64,000 bases of DNA from Duganella qianjiadongensis (GTDB lineage Bacteria > Pseudomonadota > Gammaproteobacteria > Burkholderiales > Burkholderiaceae_D). The stretch covers positions 233,117 through 297,116 of the forward strand of contig NZ_WWCM01000005.1 in NCBI RefSeq assembly GCF_009857915.1. The letters are read 5' to 3'. How positions within the stretch are numbered: the stretch's first letter is position 1; each line of letters starts with the position of its first letter. Positions 1 through 9,246 of the stretch are shown piece after piece. The notes under the pieces were generated by a model. It had not been told where the DNA came from. It did no database searches and saw only the letters and a list, made by a program, of their open reading frames with translations. Both the position numbers and the translations under genes were made by a program.

Positions 1-808
1 GCAGGCACTGGACGAGACCATGATAGGCAATACCGTGGGGCAGGTGGTGGCCAGCCGCCATGCGGATTTTGCCGCCGGCGATTACGCTGCCGGTCTGCTG
101 GGCTGGGCTGAAATGGGCGCAGCGCACGGCAGCGCTTTGCGCAAGCTCGATATCGCTCAGGTGCCGCTGTCGGTCTATCTGGGCGCTGCTGGCATGCCCG
201 GCATGGCGGCCTGGTATGGCCTGACGCAGATCATCCTGCCCAAGGCCGGTGAAACCGTGGTGGTCTCCGCGGCCAGTGGCGCCGTGGGCAGCGTGGTCGG
301 ACAGCTGGCCAAGCTGCGCGGCTGCCGGGTGGTGGGCATCGCCGGTGGCGCTGCCAAATGCGCACATGTGCGCGATGTGCTGGGCTTTGATGCCTGTGTC
401 GACTACAAGGCAGGCCGGCCGGAGGCCGATCTGGCCGCCGCAACGCCCGATGGGGTTGATGGCATCTTTGAAAATGTCGGCGGCGCTACTTTGGATGCGG
501 CGCTGGCGCGCACCAATGCGTTTGCGCGCATTGCGCTGTGTGGCCTGATCGGCGGCTTCAACGGGCAGGAAATGCCGCTCAAGAATTCGCGCATCCTGCT
601 GATTAAGCGCCTGTCGCTGCGCGGTTTCATCGTCACCGAGCATATGGAGCTGTGGCCGCAAGGCTTGCAGGAGCTGGCTGCGCTGGTTGCCGCCGGTCAG
701 CTTAAATATCATGAAACCATTGCCGATGGGCTGGCCGCCGCGCCGCAGGCCTTCATCGGCCTGCTGCAAGGCCAGAATCTGGGCAAACAACTGGTGAGGC
801 TGATCTGA
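1..808 (+). CDS. Zinc-less MDR NADP-dependent oxidoreductase, 5' truncated by window edge
   Basis: C-terminal part of a medium-chain dehydrogenase/reductase of the leukotriene B4 dehydrogenase / CurA (YncB) type, which reduces activated double bonds with NADPH. The frame is open from base 2, so the gene starts outside the window; the ATG at base 20 is internal. The Rossmann dinucleotide-binding stretch (SAASGAVGSVVGQLAK) lies about 85 residues after that Met, and no catalytic-zinc cysteine cluster is visible. The stop codon overlaps the next ATG (TGATG at 806-810), so it is translationally coupled to the GNAT gene. Substrate cannot be told from sequence. Confidence 0.85.
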   Translation, partial: QALDETMIGNTVGQVVASRHADFAAGDYAAGLLGWAEMGAAHGSALRKLDIAQVPLSVYLGAAGMPGMAAWYGLTQIILPKAGETVVVSAASGAVGSVVGQLAKLRGCRVVGIAGGAAKCAHVRDVLGFDACVDYKAGRPEADLAAATPDGVDGIFENVGGATLDAALARTNAFARIALCGLIGGFNGQEMPLKNSRILLIKRLSLRGFIVTEHMELWPQGLQELAALVAAGQLKYHETIADGLAAAPQAFIGLLQGQNLGKQLVRLI

Positions 809-1239
809 TGAGCGAGAATAAAATGACCGTAACGCTAGGCGACTGGCCGCGCATGAAAGAGCAGGCCCAGCGCATCCGTATGGAAGTGTTTGTGCAGGAG
901 CAGAACGTTCCCGCCGAACTGGAAATGGACCAGATGGATGCGCTCTGCATCCATGCCATCGCCTACGACGCGGCAGGTGTAGCGGTAGGCACGGGCCGGC
1001 TGCTGCCTGATGGACATATAGGCCGGATGGCGGTGCGCAAAATCGCGCGCGGCAGTGGCGCCGGCGGGCTGATGCTGCAGGCGCTGATGGCGCGCGCATA
1101 CGAACGGGGCGACCGCGTGCTGGCGCTGAGTGCCCAGACCCACGCCGCACCGTTCTACCTGCGCCATGGCTTTGTGGTCGAAGGCGACGAATTCTACGAA
1201 GCTGGCATTGCCCACATCAACATGGTGTATCGCTACTGA
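808..1239 (+). CDS. GNAT-family N-acetyltransferase
   Basis: A 143-residue single-domain GNAT protein. It has the family's acetyl-CoA-binding region around residues 70-90 (GRMAVRKIARGSGAGGLML, a slightly degenerate Q/RxxGxG/A loop) and the C-terminal APFYLRHGF motif of the last beta-alpha unit. The start overlaps the stop of the upstream reductase by 1 base. Acceptor unknown; the VFVQEQNVP segment resembles ElaA/YjcF-like members, which are mostly uncharacterised. Confidence 0.85.
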   Translation: MSENKMTVTLGDWPRMKEQAQRIRMEVFVQEQNVPAELEMDQMDALCIHAIAYDAAGVAVGTGRLLPDGHIGRMAVRKIARGSGAGGLMLQALMARAYERGDRVLALSAQTHAAPFYLRHGFVVEGDEFYEAGIAHINMVYRY

Positions 1240-1252
1240 AAGGCAAGAACTG

Positions 1253-2602
1253 ATGGCTGATTTTATTACCGCACTGAACCGCAACCCGCTCACGGGCCGT
1301 CTGGCCAAGGCGCTAGGACTGCCCAATCCGGTGGAACTGGCGCGTTGCGAGGCCGGGTATGATGCGGCGCCGTTTGCCGCTAAGCGCATCGTGCTGCGAG
1401 CGGCGGCCAACGGTTACGCGGAAGCAGCCTTGCTGGCTGCGCTGCGCTCCGGTGGCGGAGCGCCGCTGGCCCAGCCCGAAGAGGAAAAGATCGATATCGT
1501 GGTGTTCGATGCCACAGGCTGCGCCACGCCGGCCGATAGCCGCGCCCTGTATGAAACTTTCCACGCGCTGGCGCGCAAGCTGGCCGTGAACGGTCGGGTA
1601 CTGATCGTCGCGGCGCTGCATGAAGCAGGCGCCGATCCGGTGGCGCTGGCTGCGGCACGCGGGGTGGAGGGCTTTGCCCGTTCGCTGGGCAAGGAACTGG
1701 GCCGCAAAGGCGTGACGGTGAATACGGCCTATGTGGCGCGTGATGCCGTGCAGCGGCTGGAAGGCGTGGTGCGCTTCTTCTGCGGCGTGCAGACCACCTA
1801 TGTTTCCGGCCAGGCAGTCAGCGTGACCAGCACGGCGGCGGCGCCGGCACATCTGCCTTACAGCGCGGCACTGGCGGGCAAGGTGGCGCTGGTGACGGGG
1901 AGCGCACGCGGCATCGGTCTGGCGGTGGCGCAGCGGCTGCTGCAGGAGGGCGCGCAGGTGGTCTGCCTCGATGTGCCCGCAGTGGAGCAGGAACTACAGC
2001 AGACCTGTAGCCGCATAGGTGCCAGCGCGCTGGCGCTCGATATTACGGCAGACGATGCGCCTGCGCGCCTGTCCGCCTACTTCCGCGAGCATTTCGGCGG
2101 ACTCGATATTCTGATCCACAACGCCGGCATCACGCGCGACCGCACCATCGCCAACATGACGCAAGCGCAGTGGGAACAGGTTGTGTCGGTGAATTTCGCC
2201 GCCATCACTGCGCTAGATGGCGTGCTGATGAACGATGGCACGCTGCGCGATGGTGGCCGTGTGGTCTGCCTGTCCTCGATCAGTGGCATCGCCGGTAATT
2301 TCGGCCAGACCAACTATGCCTATACCAAGGCGGCGCTGACGGCCTATGTGGCGGCGCAGGCGGGCCGGCTGGGCAAGCGCGGGATCTGCATGAATGCTGT
2401 GGCGCCCGGCTTTATCGAGACGGCGATGACGGCCAAGATGCCTTTCCTGATGCGGGAAATGGGGCGGCGCCTGAACTCAGTCCAGCAGGGCGGCCAGCCA
2501 CGCGATGCGGCGGAACTGATTACCTTCCTCGCCACGCCCGGCGCATACGGTCTGACGGGCAATACCATCCGCGTCTGCGGACAAGGACTGATCGGCGCCT
2601 GA
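1253..2602 (+). CDS. High-molecular-weight FabG-type 3-oxoacyl-ACP/CoA reductase
   Basis: A 449-residue short-chain dehydrogenase with two halves. The N-terminal ~200 residues are a degenerate flavodoxin-like Rossmann domain without a glycine motif. The C-terminal domain begins near residue 206 with the nucleotide motif TGSARGIG, followed by NAG, the catalytic Ser in CLSSISG and the Tyr-x3-Lys in YAYTKAA. This two-domain layout is that of HMwFabG (FabG4-like) proteins, which reduce 3-oxoacyl-CoA or ACP with NAD(P)H. The start at 1253 follows GGCAAGAACTG; a longer reading frame reaching back to 1130 would overlap the GNAT gene and is unlikely. Probably one transcript with the two preceding genes. 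Confidence 0.9.
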   Translation: MADFITALNRNPLTGRLAKALGLPNPVELARCEAGYDAAPFAAKRIVLRAAANGYAEAALLAALRSGGGAPLAQPEEEKIDIVVFDATGCATPADSRALYETFHALARKLAVNGRVLIVAALHEAGADPVALAAARGVEGFARSLGKELGRKGVTVNTAYVARDAVQRLEGVVRFFCGVQTTYVSGQAVSVTSTAAAPAHLPYSAALAGKVALVTGSARGIGLAVAQRLLQEGAQVVCLDVPAVEQELQQTCSRIGASALALDITADDAPARLSAYFREHFGGLDILIHNAGITRDRTIANMTQAQWEQVVSVNFAAITALDGVLMNDGTLRDGGRVVCLSSISGIAGNFGQTNYAYTKAALTAYVAAQAGRLGKRGICMNAVAPGFIETAMTAKMPFLMREMGRRLNSVQQGGQPRDAAELITFLATPGAYGLTGNTIRVCGQGLIGA

Positions 2603-2637
2603 GCTGGCGCCGGTCTTTCTGCCACGGCAGCGGAGGT

Positions 2638-3381
2638 CTAGTGCACCTGTACTTCGTGCAGGGTAGCGGGCGCCTGCGCGTACAGCTTCACCACGGTGGA
2701 GGTGCGGGTGCCGTAAGCCGGGCTTTCGATGCGCACGGCCGACAGCATGCGTTCGACGTCGAGCGAGACACCGGTTTCCGGTAAGCGCATGTCCGGCGCC
2801 GTCGTAGTGTCGGACAGCATTTCGAAATAGGCTTCATCGGGCGCGCCCAGACATAGCAGGCTGGCGAACTGGGCTTTGGTCTTGACCACTTTCGGCCACG
2901 GTGCGTCCAGCAGCGCATTCGACAGGCCATACACGCCGGGCTCCAGCGGCTTGCCGTTGCGGGGATCGGCGTCGCCACGGTTGGCGTACCAGATCAGCGT
3001 CTTGCCGTCGCTGAGCACCAGATTGAAGCCGTTGTAGGCCTGTGCTCCGGGGCGGATCTGCGCCACGTATTCTTCCGGCGTCATACTGCCAGCCAGAAAA
3101 TCAGCCACCAGCCTGCCGCGCGAAGGCGCATCGTCGCGGTGTTCGGCCGGTGCCCGTATATTGGTGATCGCGGCAAAGCGCGACGACGGGCCGCCATCCT
3201 CGGCGTGGGTAATGCCCATCCAGCTGCCACCGGCCTGCAGGTCGCGCCCCGCATAAATGCGCGGGTGCTCGGGCCAGTAGCCCGCCGCTGCGGTGGCGCG
3301 CTGATAGAATTCGTCGCGGTTGGCGGCGGCAATCAGCGGGACGGCCGGCACGACTTGCCATGCAAAGACGATCAGGCACAT
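2638..3381 (-). CDS. NRDE (TANGO2-like) family protein
   Basis: A 247-residue protein of the NRDE family (DUF833/TANGO2), named for the Asn-Arg-Asp-Glu motif, present here near residue 21 in AANRDEFY. Other family marks are the N-terminal MCLIVFAW, GRDLQAGGSWMG and ITNIR. The N-terminal Cys2 is conserved, as in Ntn-hydrolase-like folds. The biochemical role is not settled (the eukaryotic relative TANGO2 has been linked to heme or lipid handling). Its start overlaps the 3' end of the DUF4936 gene by 10 bases, suggesting a three-gene minus-strand operon with ygfZ. Confidence 0.85.
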   Translation of the reverse strand: MCLIVFAWQVVPAVPLIAAANRDEFYQRATAAAGYWPEHPRIYAGRDLQAGGSWMGITHAEDGGPSSRFAAITNIRAPAEHRDDAPSRGRLVADFLAGSMTPEEYVAQIRPGAQAYNGFNLVLSDGKTLIWYANRGDADPRNGKPLEPGVYGLSNALLDAPWPKVVKTKAQFASLLCLGAPDEAYFEMLSDTTTAPDMRLPETGVSLDVERMLSAVRIESPAYGTRTSTVVKLYAQAPATLHEVQVH

Positions 3382-3659
3382 GGCACGACATCCACAAAAA
3401 CTTCGCTATGGCGTTCACCGCTGATGTAGCGGCTCAGACCAGCCTGCGCAACGGCCTGAGCCAGCGTGTCGGCGAATTCCGGCGCGGTGGCGCCATACAC
3501 TTCCATCCACGTCTGCACACCGTCCTTGCTTTCCGGGCGGCGCTTGAGAGCGGTCTGTACGCCACTGGCCGCAGCCAGACCGGCTTGCATGGCCTGTACT
3601 TGCGGCAGCAATGCATCCGCCAGCGTCTGGTCGACGCGGTAATAGATGTACAGATCCAT
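3372..3659 (-). CDS. DUF4936 family protein
   Basis: A 95-residue small cytoplasmic protein that looks like betaproteobacterial DUF4936 proteins: N-terminal MDLYIYYRV, a central GVQTWMEVY strand and a C-terminal RHSEVFVDV segment. It resembles a stress-responsive alpha/beta-barrel-like (ferredoxin-like) fold with alternating strands and helices, but this is inferred. It is packed between ygfZ (1 base away) and the NRDE gene (overlap), which is a common order in this bacterial group. No function known. Confidence 0.75.
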   Translation of the reverse strand: MDLYIYYRVDQTLADALLPQVQAMQAGLAAASGVQTALKRRPESKDGVQTWMEVYGATAPEFADTLAQAVAQAGLSRYISGERHSEVFVDVVPCA

Positions 3660-3660
3660 A

Positions 3661-4677
3661 TCAGACGTCGAGCGCGTCCAGCACGTAAGGCATGGGGTGG
3701 AATTCCAGCGCCGTCCCTTCGGCTGAGCCCAGCCGCACGGAAGCGGCTTCGATCGCGGCCAGCTTCATTTCCACCAGCGCGTCGATGCCGCCACGGCCGT
3801 TCGGCGCCGTGTTGACGATCATGCCGCAAGGCTGCTCGGGGTCTGCCGTGGCAAATACTTCGGCGCCGGCGACAGCGGCCGGATCCTGTATCGTCACCAG
3901 CGTGGTGCGGCGCTTGAGTTTGCCCAGATACTGGCTGCGTGCCACGATCTCCTGACCGGGATAGCAACCCTTCTTGAAGTTGACGCCGCCCAGCAGTTCG
4001 AAATTGACCATCTGCGGGACAAACTGTTCCTGTGTCGCTTTGCCGATCTGCGGCACGCCCGCGTGGATGGCGGACAGGTGCCATGCGGCGGCATCGCCCA
4101 CCGTCAGACGCTCGGCCAGTTCCGGCAGGACGGTACGGGCCACATCCTTGCTCATCAGCCACTGGTAGCGCGCTGCGCCCAGAGCGTCGGCCAGACGGAT
4201 TACCGTGCCCAGCGGATGGCTGATCTTGCTGTAAGGCCGCGCCGGCAGCGGTTCGAACCAGGTCTGCAGCACGGCTTCGGCCAGGCCGCCGCCCAGCCCG
4301 ATGACGACTTCGTGCTCGGGCATTTCGCTTGCATCGCTGAGCTTGGTCTTGGCGCGCAGCACGAACATCGACAGGCGCTTCTGCACGGCGGCCTGGATTT
4401 CGCGCGGCAGTTGCAGCAGCAGGGTGCTACCGCTGCGCCACATGAGGAAGGACGCCAGCATGCGTCCCTTGGGCGAGCAGTAGCCGGCCAGTCGGGCTTC
4501 GTCGGCACCCAGATGTTCGACATCATTGGTCAGCTGGCCATGCAGGAAGTGGGCGGATTCCTCGCCGTCGAGGGCAATCAGACCCTGATCGAGTAGCGGC
4601 GCGACAAAGCCGGCGGCCAGCTGGGTGGTGTTCAGGGATTGCGCTTTGGGCGCTAATAATTCGTTCCAGATAGACAT
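3661..4677 (-). CDS. ygfZ: Folate-binding protein YgfZ (iron-sulfur cluster assembly/repair)
   Basis: A 338-residue GcvT-like protein. The diagnostic YgfZ motif K-x-GCY-x-GQE is present as KKGCYPGQEIVAR around residue 230, with the cysteine needed for function. YgfZ binds tetrahydrofolate and helps maintain Fe-S enzymes such as MiaB. The N-terminal segment (ALDGEESAHFLHGQLTNDV) matches the folate-binding core. First gene of a minus-strand group with DUF4936 and NRDE; divergent from mltG with about 165 bases between them. Confidence 0.92.
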   Translation of the reverse strand: MSIWNELLAPKAQSLNTTQLAAGFVAPLLDQGLIALDGEESAHFLHGQLTNDVEHLGADEARLAGYCSPKGRMLASFLMWRSGSTLLLQLPREIQAAVQKRLSMFVLRAKTKLSDASEMPEHEVVIGLGGGLAEAVLQTWFEPLPARPYSKISHPLGTVIRLADALGAARYQWLMSKDVARTVLPELAERLTVGDAAAWHLSAIHAGVPQIGKATQEQFVPQMVNFELLGGVNFKKGCYPGQEIVARSQYLGKLKRRTTLVTIQDPAAVAGAEVFATADPEQPCGMIVNTAPNGRGGIDALVEMKLAAIEAASVRLGSAEGTALEFHPMPYVLDALDV

Positions 4678-4841
4678 AATTTTTCGATTTAACGATTAAA
4701 GCATTATCATTACGGGCTCATTATAGTGATGTCGAGCAGATCGCGTCGGACACGGCGCAAAACATGACACTGGCGTTGCCAGCCAAGAACTGGCAAGCTG
4801 TGCGATTTAGTAGACAATAGACCCACAATCCCGTCCCGACC

Positions 4842-5831
4842 ATGGCATTTGTTAAGAAAATAATCATATTGCTCTTTATGAGCGCGCTCGCCGGTGCAGG
4901 CTATTTTATGTACTGGTCGCAGCATCCCATCGTCGGGGATGAAGTCGAAGCGATAGAATTCTCCATTACTCCCGGTAGCGGTGCGCATGCTGCGGGGCAG
5001 CAGATCGCGGAAGCCGGTGCGCCGGTGCAGCCCTTGCTGTTCAACCTGCTGGCGCGGATCACCAGCAAGAGCAGCAAGCTCAAAGCCGGTACCTACGAAC
5101 TCAAGCCCGGTACCACGCCGCTGGGATTGCTGGACCAGCTGGTGCGCGGCGAATTTGCCCAGGAACAGCTGACCATCATCGAAGGCTGGACCTTCCGCCA
5201 GATGCGCGCTGCCATCGCCGCCCATCAGGGCCTCAAGCACGACTCTATCGCCTTGTCCGACAAGGAGCTGCTGAGTGCCATCGGTTCGGAATACACCCAG
5301 GCGGAGGGCCTGTTCTTCCCCGATACCTATCTGTTTGCCAAAGGTTCGAGCGACCTGCATATCTACCGCCAGGCGCACGCCATGCTGCTGACCCGGCTCA
5401 ACGATGCGTGGGCCCGGCGCGATCCGGCCTTGCCTTACAAGACGCCTTACGATGCGTTGATCATGGCTTCGATCGTGGAAAAGGAAACTGGCCAGAAGTC
5501 CGAACGCGGCATGATCGCCGGCGTGTTCGTCAACCGCCTTAAAATCGGCATGATGCTGCAGACCGATCCCACCGTGATCTACGGCATGGGCGCCCGCTAC
5601 GACGGCAAGATCCGCAAATCGGATCTGGAAACGGACACGCCGTACAATACCTATACGCGCAACGGCCTGCCGCCTACGCCTATCGCTTTGCCGGGCGTGC
5701 AGTCGCTGGCAGCGGCGCTGGCGCCAGCTAAGACGGGCGCCCTGTATTTTGTTTCCAAGGGCAACGGCACCAGCCAGTTCTCCGATAATTTGACTGACCA
5801 TAACCGGGCGGTCAACAAGTACCAAAGATAA
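4842..5831 (+). CDS. mltG: Endolytic murein transglycosylase MltG
   Basis: A 329-residue inner-membrane protein with an N-terminal helix (IIILLFMSALAGAGYFMYW, about residues 6-24) and the YceG domain. The catalytic Glu lies in the conserved ASIVEKETG motif, and NRL...LQTDPTVIYG and DTPYNTY are also family signatures. MltG cuts nascent glycan strands and sets their length. It lies 3 bases upstream of tmk in the usual mltG-tmk-holB order. Confidence 0.95.
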   Translation: MAFVKKIIILLFMSALAGAGYFMYWSQHPIVGDEVEAIEFSITPGSGAHAAGQQIAEAGAPVQPLLFNLLARITSKSSKLKAGTYELKPGTTPLGLLDQLVRGEFAQEQLTIIEGWTFRQMRAAIAAHQGLKHDSIALSDKELLSAIGSEYTQAEGLFFPDTYLFAKGSSDLHIYRQAHAMLLTRLNDAWARRDPALPYKTPYDALIMASIVEKETGQKSERGMIAGVFVNRLKIGMMLQTDPTVIYGMGARYDGKIRKSDLETDTPYNTYTRNGLPPTPIALPGVQSLAAALAPAKTGALYFVSKGNGTSQFSDNLTDHNRAVNKYQR

Positions 5832-5834
5832 TCA

Positions 5835-6458
5835 ATGACTCAACAACGCGGTAAATTCATCACTTTCGAAGGCATAGACGGTGCCGGAAAATCCACCCAC
5901 ATTGCCTTTGTCAGCGCCCATATCCAGCGCGCAGGTATAGCGCTGGTGAGCTCGCGTGAACCGGGCGGCACGCCACTGGGCGAAAAGCTGCGCGATCTGG
6001 TGCTGCACGAAAAAATGCATCTGGAAACCGAAGCGCTGCTGATGTTCGCCAGCCGGCGCGAGCATATTGCGCAGGTGATCGCGCCGGCACTGGAACGCGG
6101 CGCATGGGCGCTGTCCGACCGCTTCACCGATGCCAGCTTCGCCTATCAGGGCGGTGGCCGCGGCCTGGCCTTGAGCAAGCTCGATGCGCTCGAGCAGTGG
6201 GTGCATCCCGATCTGCAGCCGGACCTGACTTTCCTGTTCGATGTGCCGCTGGACGTGGCACGCGCGCGGCTCGATGCCACGCGCGATCTGGACAAGTTCG
6301 AGCAGGAAAAAGCGGATTTCTTTGCCGCTACCCGTAACGAGTACCTGCGCCGCGCGGCCCAGTTCCCGCAGCGTTTCCGTATCATCGATTCGACCCGCAG
6401 CATCGAAGCCATCCAGGCCGAACTGGCCAGCATACTTGATGCTTTGCTGGCTGCCTGA
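5835..6458 (+). CDS. tmk: Thymidylate kinase
   Basis: A 207-residue dTMP kinase (dTMP + ATP to dTDP + ADP), cytoplasmic. The P-loop [11 protein letters not shown] is at residues ~9-19, the DR(F/Y) motif is [15 protein letters not shown] near residue 95, and the LID region follows ([17 protein letters not shown]). Length is normal for bacterial Tmk. Three-base gaps on both sides show a tight operon with mltG and holB. Confidence 0.96.
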   Translation: MTQQRGKFITFEGIDGAGKSTHIAFVSAHIQRAGIALVSSREPGGTPLGEKLRDLVLHEKMHLETEALLMFASRREHIAQVIAPALERGAWALSDRFTDASFAYQGGGRGLALSKLDALEQWVHPDLQPDLTFLFDVPLDVARARLDATRDLDKFEQEKADFFAATRNEYLRRAAQFPQRFRIIDSTRSIEAIQAELASILDALLAA

Positions 6459-6461
6459 ACG

Positions 6462-7496
6462 ATGAGCGCGACCCTATACCCATGGCAGCAGGCCGCGTGG
6501 CAGCAGCTGCAGACGCTGCGCAGCCGCATGCCGCACGCTATCCTGTTCCACGGCGCTGCCGGTACCGGCAAGGCCGATTTCATCGAGCGCTTTGCCCAGA
6601 GTCTGCTGTGCGAGGCGGTGCTGGCGGACGGCCATGCCTGCGGCCATTGCGCGTCCTGCGGCTGGTTCCTGCAGGCGAATCACCCCGACTACCGGCGCAT
6701 CCGGCCGGAAGCGCTGGAGGACGAACTGCCAGCCGACGGCGAGGACGGCGAGGGGGAAACCAAAAAGACCGCCAAGTCCAGCAAGACGCCATCGCGCGAG
6801 ATCAAGATCGAGCAGATCCGTAATCTGGCCGACTTCATGAATATTTCCACCCACCGTCAGGGCTTGCGTGTGGTGGTGCTGTATCCGGCCGAAGCGCTCA
6901 ATCTGCCTGCCTCGAATGCCTTGCTGAAGACGCTGGAAGAACCGCCACCGGGAACCGTGTTCCTGCTGTCGAGTAATAGTCTGGACCGCTTGCTACCTAC
7001 TATTTTGTCGCGCTGCCGCAAGTTCGCGCTGCCCATGCCCAGCCATGCGGAGGCGCTGGCCTGGCTCAAGGCGCAGGGTGTGCCTGATGCCGATAGTTGG
7101 TTGCGCGAGCAGGGCGGTGCGCCACTGACGGCGCTGGCCCAGGCGGAAGGCGGCAACCGGGAGGAACTGGAAATACTGCTGCAGATGCTGGCCCGGCCCA
7201 GTGTGGAAAATGCGCTGCGGGTGGCGGACAAGCTACAGAAATTGCCACTTAGTACGCAGGTTTCCTGTTTGCAGCGCTGGCTTTATGATGTGTTTTCCTA
7301 CAAACTGGCGGGAAATATCCGTTACTATCCGCGCTACCAGAAGGAACTGGCGCAACTGGCCGAGAAGATCCATGTGAGCCGGCTGCTGGCAGCGATCAAA
7401 CGGGCTAACGAACGGCGCGCGGTGGCTGATCATCCCTTGTCGCCCAAGCTGTTCCTTGAGGATATGTTGCTCGATTATGCGGCTTGCTGCGCCTGA
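6462..7496 (+). CDS. holB: DNA polymerase III delta' subunit
   Basis: A 344-residue clamp-loader subunit. It keeps a P-loop-like GAAGTGK near residue 31, the zinc-binding Cys cluster (CGHCASC with a preceding Cys), the Walker-B region LNLPASNALLKTLEEPP and the SRC motif in ILSRCRKF. Between residues ~85 and 112 there is an acidic, Lys-rich low-complexity insert (ADGEDGEGETKK) not typical of the E. coli protein. Start ATG at 6462 follows the tmk stop by 3 bases. Confidence 0.94.
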   Translation: MSATLYPWQQAAWQQLQTLRSRMPHAILFHGAAGTGKADFIERFAQSLLCEAVLADGHACGHCASCGWFLQANHPDYRRIRPEALEDELPADGEDGEGETKKTAKSSKTPSREIKIEQIRNLADFMNISTHRQGLRVVVLYPAEALNLPASNALLKTLEEPPPGTVFLLSSNSLDRLLPTILSRCRKFALPMPSHAEALAWLKAQGVPDADSWLREQGGAPLTALAQAEGGNREELEILLQMLARPSVENALRVADKLQKLPLSTQVSCLQRWLYDVFSYKLAGNIRYYPRYQKELAQLAEKIHVSRLLAAIKRANERRAVADHPLSPKLFLEDMLLDYAACCA

Positions 7497-7506
7497 GGAA
7501 ACCACC

Positions 7507-7887
7507 ATGTCCACCGTCAACCCCATCACCCAGACTGCTGCGCCGCTGGCGCGGCCTACGGTGCTGTCGCTGGCGATCAAGGAAAAGGCTGCCCTGTATG
7601 CGGCCTACATGCCGTTTCTGAAGAACGGCGGCATGTTCGTGCCTACCCAGAAGCCCTACAAGATAGGCGACGAAATCTATCTGATCTTGTCGCTGATGGA
7701 CGATCCGAATAAATACCCGATCGCCGGCAAAGTCGCATGGATTACCCCTGCTGGCGCCAATAACAACCGCGCCCAAGGGATAGGCGTGCATTTCCCCGAC
7801 GACGAAAGCGGCCAGCGGGCCCGTCTGCGGATTGAAGAATTTCTCGGTGCGGCGCTACGTTCGGCCCGCGCTACCCACACCATCTGA
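7507..7887 (+). CDS. pilZ: PilZ-domain protein (type IV pilus biogenesis type)
   Basis: A 126-residue PilZ-domain protein with the strand pattern GGMFVPT...YKIGDEIYLILSL...VAWITP...GIGVHF. Like Pseudomonas PilZ, the N-terminal RxxxR c-di-GMP motif is not obvious, so it may act by protein contact (in type IV pilus assembly) rather than by c-di-GMP binding. The position directly after holB and ahead of tatD is the classic locus. Start at 7507 is preceded by GAGGAAACCACC; longer readings would run into holB. Confidence 0.9.
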   Translation: MSTVNPITQTAAPLARPTVLSLAIKEKAALYAAYMPFLKNGGMFVPTQKPYKIGDEIYLILSLMDDPNKYPIAGKVAWITPAGANNNRAQGIGVHFPDDESGQRARLRIEEFLGAALRSARATHTI

Positions 7888-7893
7888 CTTTCC

Positions 7894-8415
7894 ATGACTA
7901 CTGCATTCCGCCACCGCATCGCCACGCTGGACGATTTACCCACTATCGTTGCCATTTACAACAGCACCGTCGCTTCGCGCGAAGTGACGGCCGATACCGA
8001 GCCGGTTGCGGTCGAATCGCGTCTGCCGTGGTTCCACGAGCACACGCCGGAGAAGCGCCCGCTGTGGATCATCGAACGGGCCGACGATACGGCCGTTCAG
8101 CCGGAGATATTGGGCTGGATGTCGTATTCGAATTTCTATGGCCGACCGGCCTATTCGGGCACGTCCGAGATTTCGATCTACATCGTCGAGGCCTGGCGCG
8201 GCAAAGGCGTGGGCGGCTACTGCATTGCTCAGGCGATTGCCCATGCGCCCGCTATCAAGGTGCACACCTTGCTGGGCTTTATCTTCGGCCATAACCAGCC
8301 CAGCCTCGGATTGTTCGCCAAGTTCGGCTTTGCTAGCTGGGCCCATTTGCCCAAGGTGGCCAATCTGGACGGCGTCGAGCGCGACCTGATCATTCTGGGC
8401 AAGCGCGTGGCCTGA
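7894..8415 (+). CDS. GNAT acetyltransferase, phosphinothricin/methionine-sulfone type (Pat/MnaT-like)
   Basis: A 173-residue GNAT protein of the phosphinothricin acetyltransferase / YncA group: N-terminal LDDLPTIVAIYNSTVASREVTAD, the substrate-side motif WMSYSNFYGRPAY, the acetyl-CoA loop AWRGKGVGGY near residue 107 and the GHNQPSLGLFAKFGF motif. Such enzymes acetylate methionine sulfone or sulfoximine and glufosinate-like molecules. It is inserted between pilZ and tatD, 6 bases after pilZ. Exact substrate unknown. Confidence 0.88.
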   Translation: MTTAFRHRIATLDDLPTIVAIYNSTVASREVTADTEPVAVESRLPWFHEHTPEKRPLWIIERADDTAVQPEILGWMSYSNFYGRPAYSGTSEISIYIVEAWRGKGVGGYCIAQAIAHAPAIKVHTLLGFIFGHNQPSLGLFAKFGFASWAHLPKVANLDGVERDLIILGKRVA

Positions 8416-8449
8416 GGTGGCGGCAGGCAGCTTGGGGTACAATCGCGCC

Positions 8450-9229
8450 ATGTTTATCGATTCCCACTGCCACATCAATTTTCCCGAGCTGGCCGCTCGC
8501 ATGCCCGAAGTGCTGGCCCAGATGGCCCACAACAAAGTCACCCACGCGCTGTGCGTGTCGGTGGATTTGCCGGATTTTCCGCAAGTGCTGGCGCTGGCCC
8601 ATCAGTACCCGCATATCTACGCTTCGGTGGGCGTGCATCCCGATTACGAGGATACGCCCGAACCTAGCGTGGAACAGCTGGTGCAACTGGCTGACGATCC
8701 CAAGATTATTGCCATCGGCGAGACGGGGCTGGACTATTTCCGCCTGCAAGGCGATCTGGAGTGGCAGCGCGAGCGTTTCCGCACCCACATCCGCGCTTCG
8801 CGCCAGTGCCGCAAGCCGCTGATCATCCATACCCGCAGCGCCAGCGAGGATACCCTGCGCATCATGCGCGAAGAGGGGGCCGGTACCGATGCCGGCGGTG
8901 TGGCCGGCGTGATGCACTGCTTTACCGAATCGCTGGAAGTGGCGCGGGCCGCTATCGAGATGGGCTTCTATATTTCCTTCTCGGGGATAGTGACCTTCAA
9001 GAGCGCCAAGGAATTGCAGGCCGTGGCGCTGGAATTGCCGCTCGAGCGCATACTGATAGAAACCGATGCACCGTATCTGGCGCCGGTACCTTATCGGGGC
9101 AAGATGAACGAACCGGGATTTGTAGCCCACGTGGGCGAATATATCGCCAGGCTGAAGGGCGTATCGGTCGAACAGGTAGCCGAGCAGACCACGGCTAACT
9201 TCTTCCGCCTGTTCCAGCCACAGTCCTGA
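8450..9229 (+). CDS. TatD-family metal-dependent DNase
   Basis: A 259-residue TIM-barrel hydrolase. Metal ligands are visible in order: HCH in FIDSHCHINF at the N-terminus, Glu in GETGLDYF, His in IIHTRS, His in MHCF and Asp in ETDAPYLAP. TatD/YcfH proteins are 3'-5' exonucleases linked to DNA repair and quality control. The C-terminal RGKMNEPG...NFFRLF is typical. Closes the mltG-tmk-holB-pilZ cluster. Confidence 0.93.
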   Translation: MFIDSHCHINFPELAARMPEVLAQMAHNKVTHALCVSVDLPDFPQVLALAHQYPHIYASVGVHPDYEDTPEPSVEQLVQLADDPKIIAIGETGLDYFRLQGDLEWQRERFRTHIRASRQCRKPLIIHTRSASEDTLRIMREEGAGTDAGGVAGVMHCFTESLEVARAAIEMGFYISFSGIVTFKSAKELQAVALELPLERILIETDAPYLAPVPYRGKMNEPGFVAHVGEYIARLKGVSVEQVAEQTTANFFRLFQPQS

Positions 9230-9246
9230 CTAGCCGGAGCGAAACC